Of a stretch of DNA of 64,000 bases, positions 9,788 to 19,928 are shown piece by piece. The notes under the pieces were generated by a model. That model was not told the origin of the DNA and ran no database searches. It saw only the letters and a program-made list of their open reading frames with translations. Source of the stretch: Bartonella tribocorum CIP 105476 (GTDB lineage: Bacteria > Pseudomonadota > Alphaproteobacteria > Rhizobiales > Rhizobiaceae). The stretch covers positions 2,499,001-2,563,000 of the forward strand of contig NC_010161.1 of NCBI RefSeq assembly GCF_000196435.1, given 5' to 3'. The position numbers were made by a program, and so were the translations under genes. Position 1 is the first letter of the stretch, and every line of letters begins with the position of its first letter.

Positions 9788-10981
9788 TTACATCTTTGTT
9801 GCCTTAAAAGACCCTTGTTGCACCGACAACAACAATTGCTGCAGCAACTGTTGAATAGCAATGTGTCTTTCAAGCTTCTGAACAAAATCCTTTGAAACAT
9901 CTTTTGCACTTTGGGGCAATGACTGCCATTCGCTCAAAGCCTTTTCATAATCACCAGCTTGAATAGCAACTTCCATGCGCGCTGCAATAGCCCCCAGCGT
10001 CATCCCTTCAACATTTCCAATCGGTCGTGAAACAACGAGCCCTTTTATCCACGCTAAAATTCGGTCAAAAAAACCAGCATCTGGCGCAGCAATATTTTGC
10101 GTACCAACAATTGCATCGGCAACATGAGAAAAATCAACTGAAAGTTGTACCGAACTTGGAAGACCTACAGTAGCTGTTTTTTGCAATACATCAAGTCCAT
10201 CAATCGAGGGGGATAATTGCTGTAACAGCTTTAATTCATTGTTATAAGATCCACCCCGCTCTACAGCATTTTTTAACGAACTGATCGCTGTAAAAAGTGC
10301 CGTATTTATTTCTTTTTTCTCACTATTTTTAACAATAATTTCTTCCTGGAATGCTTCCAACTGTTTTTTTAACGAAGCAAGATCATTTGCATTGCTCTGC
10401 CCGACGGACAAAGCCGCTTCTATCTCTTTTGACTCGCCAACAAGTGTTTGTACAGCCTCTTCAAGAGCTTTTACTTTTTCTTCTAAAATCGCAAAAGCTT
10501 TTCTGCTTTCTTCTTGCGATAGTTCATCATTTTTCATTGTTTTAAACTGTTGTGATGAAAAAGAAGAAAATTCTGTTTTTAATGCATCGATTTCTTGAAA
10601 CACTCGCTCCAATTGTTCTCTTATTTCGTCACCTTGGCTTTTTGCAGCTTCAGCGACTTGCAAAACCTTTTCCCCACCAACAGAATTTTCCACAAAAGGA
10701 GAAGAAAACAAACCCACCCATTGAAGCCCCACAAAAATTCCCAAAGCAATGAGTCCCCCTAAAATCCCTGAAAGGGACAACAAAAGCCAAGCCGTACGAG
10801 AAGTACTTTTATCCTGACCTTGCATATTCTGTTTTTCTCGTGCATGAGATTCTACAGAATTGTGTGTTTTTTCCTCTGAATCATGGGAAACAGCTTCATG
10901 TTCAATAGCTGGCTTCTTACGGCGCGTACCAGCATAATGTGATTTAACTTTTGGTTTTGAAGAATCGACCATCTCTGTCAC
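9788..10981 (-). CDS. Alphaproteobacterial Mic60/mitofilin-like protein (COG4223)
   Basis: 397 residues: a charged cytoplasmic N-terminus (SKPKVKSHYAGTRRKKP), one membrane segment about residues 66-90 (LLLSLSGILGGLIALGIF), a long coiled coil about 105-215, and a C-terminal domain with MTLGAIAARMEVAIQAGDY that resembles the mitofilin signature. Alphaproteobacterial homologues share ancestry with mitochondrial Mic60 and are typically found in hem clusters, as here beside hemY. Likely an inner-membrane shaping or contact-site protein. The start is GTG at 10981 or ATG at 10972. Confidence 0.8.
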   Translation of the reverse strand: MTEMVDSSKPKVKSHYAGTRRKKPAIEHEAVSHDSEEKTHNSVESHAREKQNMQGQDKSTSRTAWLLLSLSGILGGLIALGIFVGLQWVGLFSSPFVENSVGGEKVLQVAEAAKSQGDEIREQLERVFQEIDALKTEFSSFSSQQFKTMKNDELSQEESRKAFAILEEKVKALEEAVQTLVGESKEIEAALSVGQSNANDLASLKKQLEAFQEEIIVKNSEKKEINTALFTAISSLKNAVERGGSYNNELKLLQQLSPSIDGLDVLQKTATVGLPSSVQLSVDFSHVADAIVGTQNIAAPDAGFFDRILAWIKGLVVSRPIGNVEGMTLGAIAARMEVAIQAGDYEKALSEWQSLPQSAKDVSKDFVQKLERHIAIQQLLQQLLLSVQQGSFKATKM

Positions 10982-11348
10982 TTTTTGTGCACACTTTTTT
11001 TAATGATAAAATAATAAAATGAAAAAAGTTTTAAAAATGAGGCTTTTCTCAAATATCTTTGTTTGCTTTACACTCTTTTTACAAAGAGTATAACTTTATA
11101 GAAATTTTCTAAATCGCATTTTTCTCAGTAATATTTACAATGATAAACTTTAATAGACAAGTTTTTAAAAACACATCTTAATTTTATACTCAAGAATACA
11201 GCTTCATTTTTTAATCAACAATGCCATAAAATTCAAAGAAAATCATTCTCTCATAGAAAACTCAATTCTTAAAGAGAAATACTTTGCATCTTTTTCTGTT
11301 CATGGTACGCACGCAGGAAAGAAGCTTCAAAATAAGGTTTTGTTTAAA
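10982..11348. other. Divergent intergenic region between the mic60-like gene and tsaD
   Basis: A+T-rich spacer that must carry promoters for both directions. In free-living Rhizobiales hemC and hemD usually lie between tsaD and the Mic60-like gene; no trace of either can be read here. Confidence 0.5.
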
Positions 11349-12443
11349 ATGCGTCTGTTGGGAATAGAAACAAGTTGTGATGAAACAGCAGCGGCTGTCA
11401 TTGAATACAACAATGAATCAAGCAGCCGAATTCTTTCCAATATTGTTTGGAGTCAAATTGATCATCATGCACCTTACGGCGGTGTTGTTCCTGAAATTGC
11501 TGCTCGTGCCCATGTTGAAATTCTTGATCATTTAATTCTGCAAGCCCTCACAGAAGCAAACACAAAATTAAAAGATATTGATGGCATTGCAGCCACCAGT
11601 GGCCCCGGTTTGATAGGGGGGCTATTGGTAGGCGTTATGAGCGCAAAAGCACTCTCTCTTGCCACTGGAAAACCATTTATTGCCGTCAATCACTTAGAGG
11701 GACATGCTTTAACAGCTGTGTTAACACACAATGTCAAGTTTCCTTATTTGTTACTTTTAGTTTCAGGGGGGCATACACAAACAATCCTTGTTCATGGAGT
11801 AGGCAACTATCAGCGTTTAGGTACCACCATTGATGATGCATTAGGAGAAGCCTTTGATAAAACTGCCAAACTTTTAGGTCTTCCTTATCCTGGTGGACCA
11901 GCACTTGAAAAAGCAGCTTTATTGGGTGATAAAAATCGTATCCCTCTTCCACGACCTTTAAAAGGTGAAAAACGATTAGATTTTTCTTTTTCAGGACTCA
12001 AAACGGCCGTTCGACAAGCCGCAACAGCCATAGCGCCTCTTACAGAAAATGATGTTGCTGACATTGCAGCAAGTTTTCAAGCCGCCGTGACCGATACAGT
12101 GCGTGATCGTGTTCACTTGGCTCTACAACACTTTACCCACCAATATCCTCTCTCTCATGATCAAGAAAAGCATTCTCCTGCTTTAGTTGTTGCGGGCGGC
12201 GTTGCCGCAAACCAAGCACTTCGCTCTACATTGCAAGAACTTGCCCATCAACATGGTTTTGAATTTATAGCCCCTCCTCTTTCCTTGTGTACCGATAATG
12301 CAGCAATGATTGCTTTTGCCGGTGCACAAAAGCTCGCACAAGGAGAAACAAGCTCTCTTGATATTGCTCCTCGCTCACGCTGGCCATTAGATGAAAAAGC
12401 CATACCCTTGATTGGAATGGGACGCCGTGGAACAAAAGCATAA
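11349..12443 (+). CDS. tsaD: tRNA N6-threonylcarbamoyladenosine transferase TsaD
   Basis: Transfers the threonylcarbamoyl group to A37 of ANN-decoding tRNAs together with TsaB and TsaE; cytosolic and normally essential. 364 residues from ATG 11349, where the family start [11 protein letters not shown] fits (an in-frame TTG at 11340 would add three residues). Seen: HLEGHA metal-binding motif, [18 protein letters not shown] and the C-terminal CTDNAAMIA block. It faces away from the Mic60-like gene. Confidence 0.95.
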   Translation: MRLLGIETSCDETAAAVIEYNNESSSRILSNIVWSQIDHHAPYGGVVPEIAARAHVEILDHLILQALTEANTKLKDIDGIAATSGPGLIGGLLVGVMSAKALSLATGKPFIAVNHLEGHALTAVLTHNVKFPYLLLLVSGGHTQTILVHGVGNYQRLGTTIDDALGEAFDKTAKLLGLPYPGGPALEKAALLGDKNRIPLPRPLKGEKRLDFSFSGLKTAVRQAATAIAPLTENDVADIAASFQAAVTDTVRDRVHLALQHFTHQYPLSHDQEKHSPALVVAGGVAANQALRSTLQELAHQHGFEFIAPPLSLCTDNAAMIAFAGAQKLAQGETSSLDIAPRSRWPLDEKAIPLIGMGRRGTKA

Positions 12444-13121
12444 GAAAATTGATTTCCCTCACCTTTCAAAGAACGAAGATTTTCACTCAATCCTGTCTGT
12501 AAACAATCCAGATCATTATTGAATCAATTTCCCACCTGCAAACAATTTTATCTGCTTATCATTTCACACGATTCACTGAACAAAAATCGCGATACGCAAA
12601 CTTAAATATCGGCCACATATTCTAAAAGAACTTCATTTTTCAAGGGAAAACGACCTTATATCACCACACTTCAAATAACAGTATTTTATGGCATCATAAG
12701 ACGAACCCTACCCCATCAAAGCATAATATGAAACCATCTTTTGACATCTTCACTTTTGATCATCTATTTGTTTCACGGCCATTGTAGTAACTTTTCAGAA
12801 TTAATTTTCTTTCTAAGTTTTTTCCAATGTAATGCGCCTCTCATGACTGTGGTCCAAATTATAGCCGAAAAGATGATAAAGCCTCCATGGCTCAGCAAGT
12901 CTATGCTTCGATACATTGATGTATTTTTCTGCTAAAAGATAAGAAAAATACAATATTATCAATTGAATCATATTCCTCTATTATAAATTATTTTGAAACA
13001 AAAAATAGATAATGCCCGTTCTTTACGCCACTTTGAAAATCATCATTGATGATGTTACAAAGATGCTTATAAAAAAAATTGACATGATGAATACATAACA
13101 GTCTATGAAAAAGGTGAACGT
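12444..13121. other. Gene-free region after tsaD
   Basis: About 680 A+T-rich bases with no open frame of substance and no readable remnant. In related rhizobia gpsA follows tsaD; I could not recognise any of its motifs here. Confidence 0.5.
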
Positions 13122-13550
13122 ATGGCTTATTGGCTTTTTAAATCTGAACCTCATAAATGGTCATGGGAGATGCAAAAGAAAAAAGGAGCGGGTGGCGAAC
13201 AATGGGATGGTGTCCGCAATTATCAAGCCCGTAATAATATGCGCGCCATGAAATATGGCGATAAGGGTTTTTTTTATCACTCAAATAAAGGTTTAGAAAT
13301 TGTAGGCATTGTCGAAATATGTGCTGAAGCACACCCTGATTCTACAAGCTCTGATCCACGTTGGGAATGTGTGGATATCCGTGCACTTTGTGACATGCCA
13401 ACACCTGTTTCATTAAAACAAATTAAAGCTAATCCCAAACTGGCCAATATGGTGCTCGTCAATGCCAGCCGCTTATCAGTACAACCCGTGACAGAAGATG
13501 AATGGAAAGAAGTCTGTTTGATGGGTAACCTTAAGAAAGAAATGCTTTGA
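13122..13550 (+). CDS. EVE domain-containing protein
   Basis: 142 residues, almost entirely one EVE domain: YWLFKSEP at the start, WDGVRNYQARNNMRAMKYGD and GFFYHSN in the middle. EVE/PUA-like domains bind modified bases in DNA or RNA; the ligand here is unknown. A GAAAAAGGTG stretch lies close before the ATG. Small, single gene with decayed DNA on both sides; in relatives it sits near tsaD, so the neighbourhood is ancestral. Confidence 0.9.
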   Translation: MAYWLFKSEPHKWSWEMQKKKGAGGEQWDGVRNYQARNNMRAMKYGDKGFFYHSNKGLEIVGIVEICAEAHPDSTSSDPRWECVDIRALCDMPTPVSLKQIKANPKLANMVLVNASRLSVQPVTEDEWKEVCLMGNLKKEML

Positions 13551-14446
13551 TCTTAAAACAATAGTCTTTTATTCATTAACGCATAGGAAAAATCCCTCAT
13601 AACGCAGAAGAACAAGCACAACGCATCCCTCAGCGTGTTCTCACGCTAATATATTTTTCCTTGTTATTTTTTATTCTACACTCTTTTTCAATACAATTTC
13701 CCCCAAAAATTGCACAAACACTCTGTTCATGATACATCTTTTCAGCATGGCTCAAGGGAAGGCTTACTCAGCGATTATAATGAACAACACCACGAGCACG
13801 ACACCGATCATTTCGCATACAAATGCGATGAAAAAACAAACCTGAACGTAGATAAAAAAACAATAAAAATGACCGTGAGATTCTCCTCAACAGTGCCTAT
13901 ATGCTAAGTGTTGCACAGTTCTCTTCACACTAAAAAACGCATCATTTTGATTTATAAAGAGTGTTTATTGTTTTGCATGTTGTATGAGAGCGCCCTCATA
14001 CAGTAGATTTCTCTCATTCCAAATCTGTTCCATATTGCATCAATCAAAATCATGTCCTTTGCACGTTAAAAACAGAAAAGCCTGCGTGGATCAAAAACAT
14101 GCCTCTTATAAAAATTCTCAAATACAAGAGTATAGCAACATTTTAGAACAGACCCAAGTATATGATGGTATTGGCTTGTTGCTCTATAATATAAGCGTAA
14201 AGATGGTAATGGATAATGGAAAAAACACACCCCAGAGTATAAAACAACGCTTCCAATCAATGTATAAATATTCTGCGCACAACGTTCCATCTTCTTTTTA
14301 GCAAGCAACCACAAAAATCATAAAAGTTCAGTTTTTAGAGACTCTCTTTTTTAATTTTCCTCTTTTAATTTTTCTTGCATGAAAGCTCATTTTTCATGAA
14401 ACTACTCTTTACCAATCCGTGCATTAACATGCCTATAAGGAAAAAC
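13551..14446. other. Gene-free region with an integrase fragment
   Basis: 13551-13940 has a weak protein-like stretch (frames reading QRIPQRVLTLIYFSLLFF) that could be a decayed membrane-protein gene, but I cannot identify it. 13945-14225 is an integrase fragment. The final ~200 bases precede the response-regulator gene. Confidence 0.4.
13945..14225 (+). pseudogene. Tyrosine-integrase N-terminal fragment, copy 4
   Basis: Recognised by the shared leader (GTTTTGCATGTTGTATGAGAG, then TTGCATCAATCAAAATCATG), the block AAAACAGAAAAGCCTGCGTGG and a broken YDGIGLLLYN-KRKDGNG segment near 14160-14210. It lacks the MGLG..RDVSLKQAR part seen in copies 1-3. Confidence 0.65.
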
Positions 14447-15127
14447 ATGAACAACTATACTCTTTTAATTGTTGAAGATGATGATCTGCGCCCCATTTTG
14501 GTAGAACAATTGCAAATGCATCAAGAATTTGAAATTTTCCAAACAAAAACAGCTGAAGGGGGAATGAAAATAGTCCAAGAAGAAAATATTGATCTTGCTA
14601 TTTTGGGACTTGAACTTCCTGATCTTGATGGTCGCAAAGCCGTTAAACAATTACGCACCCAAGGATTTCGTGCTCCCATTATCATGATAACGAATAATGA
14701 TACAGACTGCGATACCATTTTAGATCTTGAAACAGGCGCCAATGATTATGTGACAAAACCCTTTCGCTTTGCGGTGTTATTAGCGCGAATTCGAGCACAG
14801 TTGCGCCAATATGAACAAAATGAAGATGCAACCTTGCATATTGGTCCCTATACTTTTACACTAAGACACAAACTCCTTCTTGATAAATGCAACAATAAAA
14901 TCTATCTCACAGAAAAAGAAGCAGCAATTCTCAAATGCCTCTATTATGCTAATGATAAAATTGTCAGCCGTGAAACATTGTTAGAACAAGTTTGGGGTTA
15001 TAATGAAAACGTTATCACCCATACTCTAGAAACCCATATCTATCGTTTACGACAAAAAATCGAAAATGATCCCTCCAATGCACAAATTCTTATGACAGAT
15101 CAAAATGGTTACCGTTTAAATCTCTAA
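14447..15127 (+). CDS. cenR: OmpR-type response regulator, CenR-like, without phospho-acceptor Asp
   Basis: 226 residues from ATG 14447, chosen because TAAGGA lies 5 bases before it. Receiver domain 1-115, winged-helix DNA-binding domain about 125-226 with TLETHIYRLRQKIENDPSNA. Closest known type is CenR/OtpR of Caulobacter and Brucella, which controls envelope integrity. The receiver keeps acidic pocket residues (VEDDD, positions 9-13), the Thr of MITNND and Lys of VTKPF. The expected phospho-acceptor in the D-x-x-L-P motif is Gly54 (AILGLELPDLDG). One residue is also missing in the usual VEDDxxLR segment. It may act independently of phosphorylation. No partner kinase is nearby. Confidence 0.85.
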   Translation: MNNYTLLIVEDDDLRPILVEQLQMHQEFEIFQTKTAEGGMKIVQEENIDLAILGLELPDLDGRKAVKQLRTQGFRAPIIMITNNDTDCDTILDLETGANDYVTKPFRFAVLLARIRAQLRQYEQNEDATLHIGPYTFTLRHKLLLDKCNNKIYLTEKEAAILKCLYYANDKIVSRETLLEQVWGYNENVITHTLETHIYRLRQKIENDPSNAQILMTDQNGYRLNL

Positions 15128-15614
15128 TTTGATATGGATCGTTTCAAAAATTTAATATCTTCAATCTTTCTTTGTATCAAAACAAAAACGAGATGAAAGG
15201 GACGCTGACATGCAATTTGGGTGCTCCCGTATAGAACTTTCCTTATCAGCACTCTTATGACACAATACAAAAAAATATCATGAAAATATTCCAACACGAA
15301 AACCCGCAACAGAACTGTTTTTTACGATATACTCGGCAACTGCTGCTTCATATTTTTTTGCTCTCGTTAAAATTTTAAATATATTTCGCATACAAATAAT
15401 TGTACTATTTTTTAGCAACATTCTTTATCGTAACCATCTTCTTTAGCACATTGATATTGATGATTATTTTTTAAAGATACCGCTTCACGCATTGCTTTAT
15501 TTCACATTTACTCGCCTAAATTGAGAGGTATTTTTATATTTTTCCTCCCTCCTTTACTTATCTCCTCTTAAAAGACAGGATAATGAATTATATGATATGT
15601 TTATCCCAACAATA

Positions 15615-15885
15615 AAGAAAACCATTGAGCCCCCACCATCTTTATGCTTAAGAAAAGAGTAAGCCAGCACCATCACACACTTGGGCCTGCTCTAAAATGT
15701 TGCGACAACCCTACAGCCCTTGGGAGAAGTCCATAAGAAGCATGTCCTTTCTTGTCCAATTTTTAACTACATGACACCCGCTTGTAATGTACAAGCAAAT
15801 GATTTTATTCGATTCAATATAAGAGAATCTTACGATATTCAGGAAGCTAATTCAAGTTGAACAATAAAAATTATCATTACAAATC
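15615..15885 (-). pseudogene. Tyrosine-integrase N-terminal fragment, copy 5
   Basis: The reverse complement carries the shared leader (TTGATTTGTAATGATAA, TTGAATCGAATAAAATCATTTG) and ends in GTGATGGTGCTGGCTTACTC followed by AAGCATAAAGATGG, i.e. the DGAGLL-KHKDG block. The downstream RDVSLKQAR part is missing. Confidence 0.65.
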
Positions 15886-16174
15886 AATATATTATCTTAT
15901 ACAACAAAACCCCATTAAAAAACATAGCGTATTTTCAAAAATAACCTTCTCATAAGTGAAAAATGATTTAATATTATAAACAGAACTTTTATCTTATCCA
16001 AAGTGCCTTAAAGTCCTATACACCGTAGAGATAAGGCAGCTATTTTTATAAAACCTTTTGACTTTTCATTATAAGGCTATAGAAAACCATTGAAAGAATA
16101 TTCTTTCCTTTAAAGAAACATTTCATCTTTCTGCAAAATCTATTTCACGGTATTTGTTCATAAACCATAATGCA

Positions 16175-16345
16175 AAAATCCCATCGGGCACCAACCATTT
16201 TTACACTTACGAAGAGCCCAGCATTTTTCTCACCTAGAATATTTGCTACAATTCATTAAAGATGATTCGCTATATTGACACTTAAGATTTTATATTCACT
16301 TAGCTAGTTCCACGTATAATGTGCAAATAAATATTTTTGATTGTA
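16175..16345 (-). pseudogene. Tyrosine-integrase N-terminal fragment, copy 6 (very degraded)
   Basis: The reverse complement keeps ATTTGCACATTATACGTGGA, a ~50-base match region, then GAGAAAAATGCTGGGCTCTTC and GTAAAAATGGTTGG, aligning with the leader and DGAGLL-KRKDGG parts of better copies. Identity is low and the call rests on order of blocks. Confidence 0.45.
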
Positions 16346-16404
16346 AATACGAAAGTTTGAAAGAAGCCTCATAAATTTGCGGTTCTTATGCCAAGGCAAA
16401 ATGA

Positions 16405-17175
16405 TTAATGATCTTTATAAATTAAAATATTTCTTGTCTGTGGAGATAAAGCAGGAATAAAAATACGTCGCGACTGACGACGCTGTACGAGCACCCCCTG
16501 ATAAACACGTTTTTGTGCCTGACAGATTAAGAGCCCACCAAAATAAGGAAAAAGATGGTGTGCAAACGGCTCATAAAAAAATGAGAACAATCGCGAAACA
16601 TAACCTGTAGAGGGCATATAATGGACAATTTCTTCTATTGGCTCAGAAACAAAATTTGTTTTTTCAAACAAACGAGCAATCTGTTGCCGAGTATAGGGTT
16701 CGCCATAACCAAAGGGCGTAGTCGTATTGCGCGCCCAAAAGCCAGAGCGATTAGGAACAATAACAATCAAGTGCCCATTGGGGGCTAAAACCCGCCATAT
16801 TTCATTCAACGTTTCAAATGAATTCTCTGTATATTCTAATGCATGGACCAATAAAATACAATCAACTGATGCATCAGGAAGCGGCAAATCTTCTTCAAAA
16901 ACAAGCGCTGTAGCAACTTGCTCAACGCAAGGCCAAGACGAAGCACCTTGTCTAGCTGGCATAAAAGCAAAACATTGTTGGGTACGTTCACGTAATGCAG
17001 AAAGATAAGGAAGGGTATACCCCAACCCCATAACCCGTTTATCCGTAAGATTAGGCCACCACAAATTCAATTGGTCACACAGTGTCTTTTGAACACGCAG
17101 TCCAAGTGCAGAAGCATAAAAATCTTTCAGTGTGACGATATCCAACTCAGCATACCACGTAGAAACAAATTTCAA
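16405..17175 (-). CDS. SAM-dependent methyltransferase (class I)
   Basis: 256 residues. N-terminal MKFVSTWYAELDIVTLKDFYASALG, motif I region RVMGLGYTLPYLSALRER (less glycine-rich than usual), an acidic-loop-like VFEEDLPLPDASVDCILLVHALEY as motifs II-III, and LNEIWRVLAPNGHLIVIVPNR after it, as in Methyltransf_11 proteins. Substrate unknown. The family is conserved beside other housekeeping genes in Rhizobiales. Start ATG at 17175. Confidence 0.85.
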   Translation of the reverse strand: MKFVSTWYAELDIVTLKDFYASALGLRVQKTLCDQLNLWWPNLTDKRVMGLGYTLPYLSALRERTQQCFAFMPARQGASSWPCVEQVATALVFEEDLPLPDASVDCILLVHALEYTENSFETLNEIWRVLAPNGHLIVIVPNRSGFWARNTTTPFGYGEPYTRQQIARLFEKTNFVSEPIEEIVHYMPSTGYVSRLFSFFYEPFAHHLFPYFGGLLICQAQKRVYQGVLVQRRQSRRIFIPALSPQTRNILIYKDH

Positions 17176-17400
17176 ATATTACAGGTTTTCATATACTAAA
17201 CCTATATGGACTTCTACTCTTTCTCCGCAATAGCGAACATTTTAATATTTCACATTTTAAACTTAAATGATCAAAAAAAGCAGCGCAACAGGATGATTAT
17301 TGCGTTACAAGCGCTTTAATTATTTTCTTTTGAGGTGAACTCCATAGAGGTTTCTCACATGCGGTTTCTGACATCAATTAAGAAAAAAACCAACAATTGG

Positions 17401-19818
17401 TTAATTAAAATGAAGCAACCTTTCGAGATAGTTTTTTTCTACTTCTGGAATATGTTCCTTACCAAGGCGTTTACGAATTTCATCCAAAATTTGTCGCGTA
17501 CGCATTTGATCACTTTCTTGTGGGAGTACCTCGCCTTCTTGTCCTTCATCTGTTTTTGAAGAAAGTGGACGTCCTAACGGATCTTTCGGACCAGAATCAG
17601 CATTTTGATCATTTCCTGTTTCTTTGAGAGCTTCACGCATTTTTTTCAAAACACTTTGGGCACCTTGCCGCAAAGCTTCCAAAGCATCAGACTGATTTTG
17701 TATCGATGCTCGATGATTTCCATGATCAAGAGCATTTTCTGCAGAATTCATTTTTTCTTCCGCCTTTTTCAAGGCATCACCTGTTTCAAATCCTTGTTCT
17801 GATAATTCTTTTTCTAATGTTGATAATTCAGACTGCAATTCAATTTGGCGTTTTTTTAAGGATTCTTTTTGTTTTTCCGGTATATGTTCCCCACGTTTTT
17901 GTCCCATCTCTAACTGATGTGTTTCATTGAGAATTTCTTGCTGACGACGCATTAAATCTCCAAGTTGGTCCATCTTTTCTTTCATTTGTGCAGATTGACT
18001 TTTTTCTCTCTCATTTTGATTGCCTTTTTGCACCTGCAAATGATCAAGCGTCTGTTCAATTTCTGCCAAGAGTTGTTCCGCTGCTAGAGAAGAGCCGGTT
18101 TTAGCCATTTCCTCAATGAGATTCAGCTTTTCTTGTAATGTATCTTCAGAAAGATTAGGACTTTTTAAGCTTTTAGAATTTTTAGAAACTTGACTATCTG
18201 GTGCTTTTTCAGCCAAAGCTTGAATATACGCATCCATAGCTTGACGTAAATCTGCCATAAGCCGTTCGATTTCTGCTGCTGGAGCACCATATCGTAGTGC
18301 ATCCCGTAAAGCAGCTTGTGCTTGTTTTAAATTTTTCTGCACAGATTCAAGCTGATTGCCTTCAATACCTAAAGCAATCTGCCATAAATAATCCACAACA
18401 TCGCGCAAATCTTCTTCTGTTTGTGCCAAAGAAAGCCTTGTCCACGCACTTTGTAAAACGAGAAAATGCGCTGTATTTTGAAGTCCCTTTTCTGGACGCA
18501 CCAGCAAAGCAGAAAGCATATCCAATACACGCTCTTTCGCAGACACATCAAGAGCAAGTAAACGACGCAATTCACTCACAGCACGCGCAACAGGATTTGA
18601 AAAAATACGCTGCGGTAATATCATAATAAAAGTTTTGCTACGCCCTTTCTGCCCTGCACCATCTTCTGCCACCAAAGTAATTTTAACCTGCGAACCCGCC
18701 CATGGATGCGCTGATACATCATATACCGTCCGCATTTTACCCTTTCCACCCCGTGGAAGAAGAAGCTTGATTTCTGGTGCCTTATAAAGAGAAGAAGCAT
18801 TTTTATTCTGAAAGAGAGGCTCTATTTCAACAAAAGCGTTCGTCACACCATAATCATCATCCAATTCATACCGCAGCTCTAACGACCCTGTTAAAATCCG
18901 CCCTGGTTTTTCCAGCCAATCAATTGTTGGAAAAGCGTCTTTAATCATCTGCAAATGCCACTGCTGTTTTTTACGACGTGATGATACAAACAAATCCATT
19001 GAACACTCTAAATGGGTTTCAAAATGAACGATTGAATTTTCATTTTTCTCTGAAAACGAAACTTTCTGCCCATCTTCTACAGTTTTTGCTTTGACTGTAA
19101 CACCAGCCCCATTAACAACACGCACCACCACATTACTCCCTTCAGGAATTTCTAGTTGTGTCTTCTCATCTTTTGTCAAATAAATCGGTGCAACACCGGT
19201 ATAAGCAGGGGGTGTAACCCAAGCATCAATCCGCATAAATTTTTCATCAACAACAGGACGAAAATCAAAAGCATCAGCTAAACGGCCCCCTCGTGAACCA
19301 AAAGAAAAGCTAAAAGCACACACAAAAAGGAGAACACACAAAGCTCTCAAAGCCAAAGGATCATAAGCCGCACTATTCAGCGAGATAAATCCAGTTTTTA
19401 AATGAACTAATTGCTTCGCCATTCGGCGTTGATGTTCACGCCAAATAACAGCACTAAAATCTTCCTCATTTTCAAAACATACATGATCTGTCTGAATATT
19501 CAAAGGCTGGTGTTTAAGACCATTAACCCGTTCAAGACGATGATCCACGTCCCGCATTGTAGGAAACCGAAAACCAATAAGAAAAAATAAACTCGCTCCA
19601 GCACAAACAAGCAACACCCCAAGTAAGAGCCAATGGGACCAATAGCCTAAAACGCCAAAAATCCCCAACCAGCTAAGCGAACAAAAGAGACTAAGAACAA
19701 GGAGAAGTGGCAACAACCGTATCCATACCCGTTCAAATAAAAGGATCCCCCACGTCAAAATGCGTACACACAAAAGCTTCATTGCAAAGCTCTTGATGTT
19801 TTTATTTTTTATAAACAA
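17401..19818 (-). CDS. TIGR02302/DUF4175 family membrane protein
   Basis: 805 residues. Two or three membrane segments in the first ~90 residues, another about 160-180 (LCVLLFVCAFSFSFG), a beta-rich periplasmic-type region, then a long low-complexity coiled-coil C-terminal half rich in Gln, Glu and Lys (RRQQEILNETHQLEMGQK). This is the architecture of the alphaproteobacterial TIGR02302 family, of unknown function. It is the last gene of the argH-lptM-lysA run, 110 bases after lysA. The N-terminal start (ATG 19818) is uncertain; ATG at residue 13 is an alternative. Confidence 0.85.
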   Translation of the reverse strand: MFIKNKNIKSFAMKLLCVRILTWGILLFERVWIRLLPLLLVLSLFCSLSWLGIFGVLGYWSHWLLLGVLLVCAGASLFFLIGFRFPTMRDVDHRLERVNGLKHQPLNIQTDHVCFENEEDFSAVIWREHQRRMAKQLVHLKTGFISLNSAAYDPLALRALCVLLFVCAFSFSFGSRGGRLADAFDFRPVVDEKFMRIDAWVTPPAYTGVAPIYLTKDEKTQLEIPEGSNVVVRVVNGAGVTVKAKTVEDGQKVSFSEKNENSIVHFETHLECSMDLFVSSRRKKQQWHLQMIKDAFPTIDWLEKPGRILTGSLELRYELDDDYGVTNAFVEIEPLFQNKNASSLYKAPEIKLLLPRGGKGKMRTVYDVSAHPWAGSQVKITLVAEDGAGQKGRSKTFIMILPQRIFSNPVARAVSELRRLLALDVSAKERVLDMLSALLVRPEKGLQNTAHFLVLQSAWTRLSLAQTEEDLRDVVDYLWQIALGIEGNQLESVQKNLKQAQAALRDALRYGAPAAEIERLMADLRQAMDAYIQALAEKAPDSQVSKNSKSLKSPNLSEDTLQEKLNLIEEMAKTGSSLAAEQLLAEIEQTLDHLQVQKGNQNEREKSQSAQMKEKMDQLGDLMRRQQEILNETHQLEMGQKRGEHIPEKQKESLKKRQIELQSELSTLEKELSEQGFETGDALKKAEEKMNSAENALDHGNHRASIQNQSDALEALRQGAQSVLKKMREALKETGNDQNADSGPKDPLGRPLSSKTDEGQEGEVLPQESDQMRTRQILDEIRKRLGKEHIPEVEKNYLERLLHFN

Positions 19819-19928
19819 GCATTTTTCCCCTTTTACCGTGATGTATTAAGATCATAAAACCCATACAAGACAATTTCCAGAAAATAAATTGTTTCATCAA
19901 AGTTTAGTAAAAATAAGACCAAACACAT

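Larger units (their letters stand above)
15128..16404. other. 1.3-kb gene-free region with two integrase fragments
   Basis: No credible gene. Integrase fragments are readable at 15615-15885 and 16175-16345, both on the minus strand. The remainder is A+T-rich and unassigned. Confidence 0.5.

Noticed and set aside
12444-13121. Remnant of gpsA expected from rhizobial gene order
   Set aside because: No glycine-rich Rossmann motif or other gpsA segment readable in any frame.
13551-13940. Possible decayed membrane-protein gene
   Set aside because: Only one short hydrophobic stretch reads well and frames break; no family recognised.
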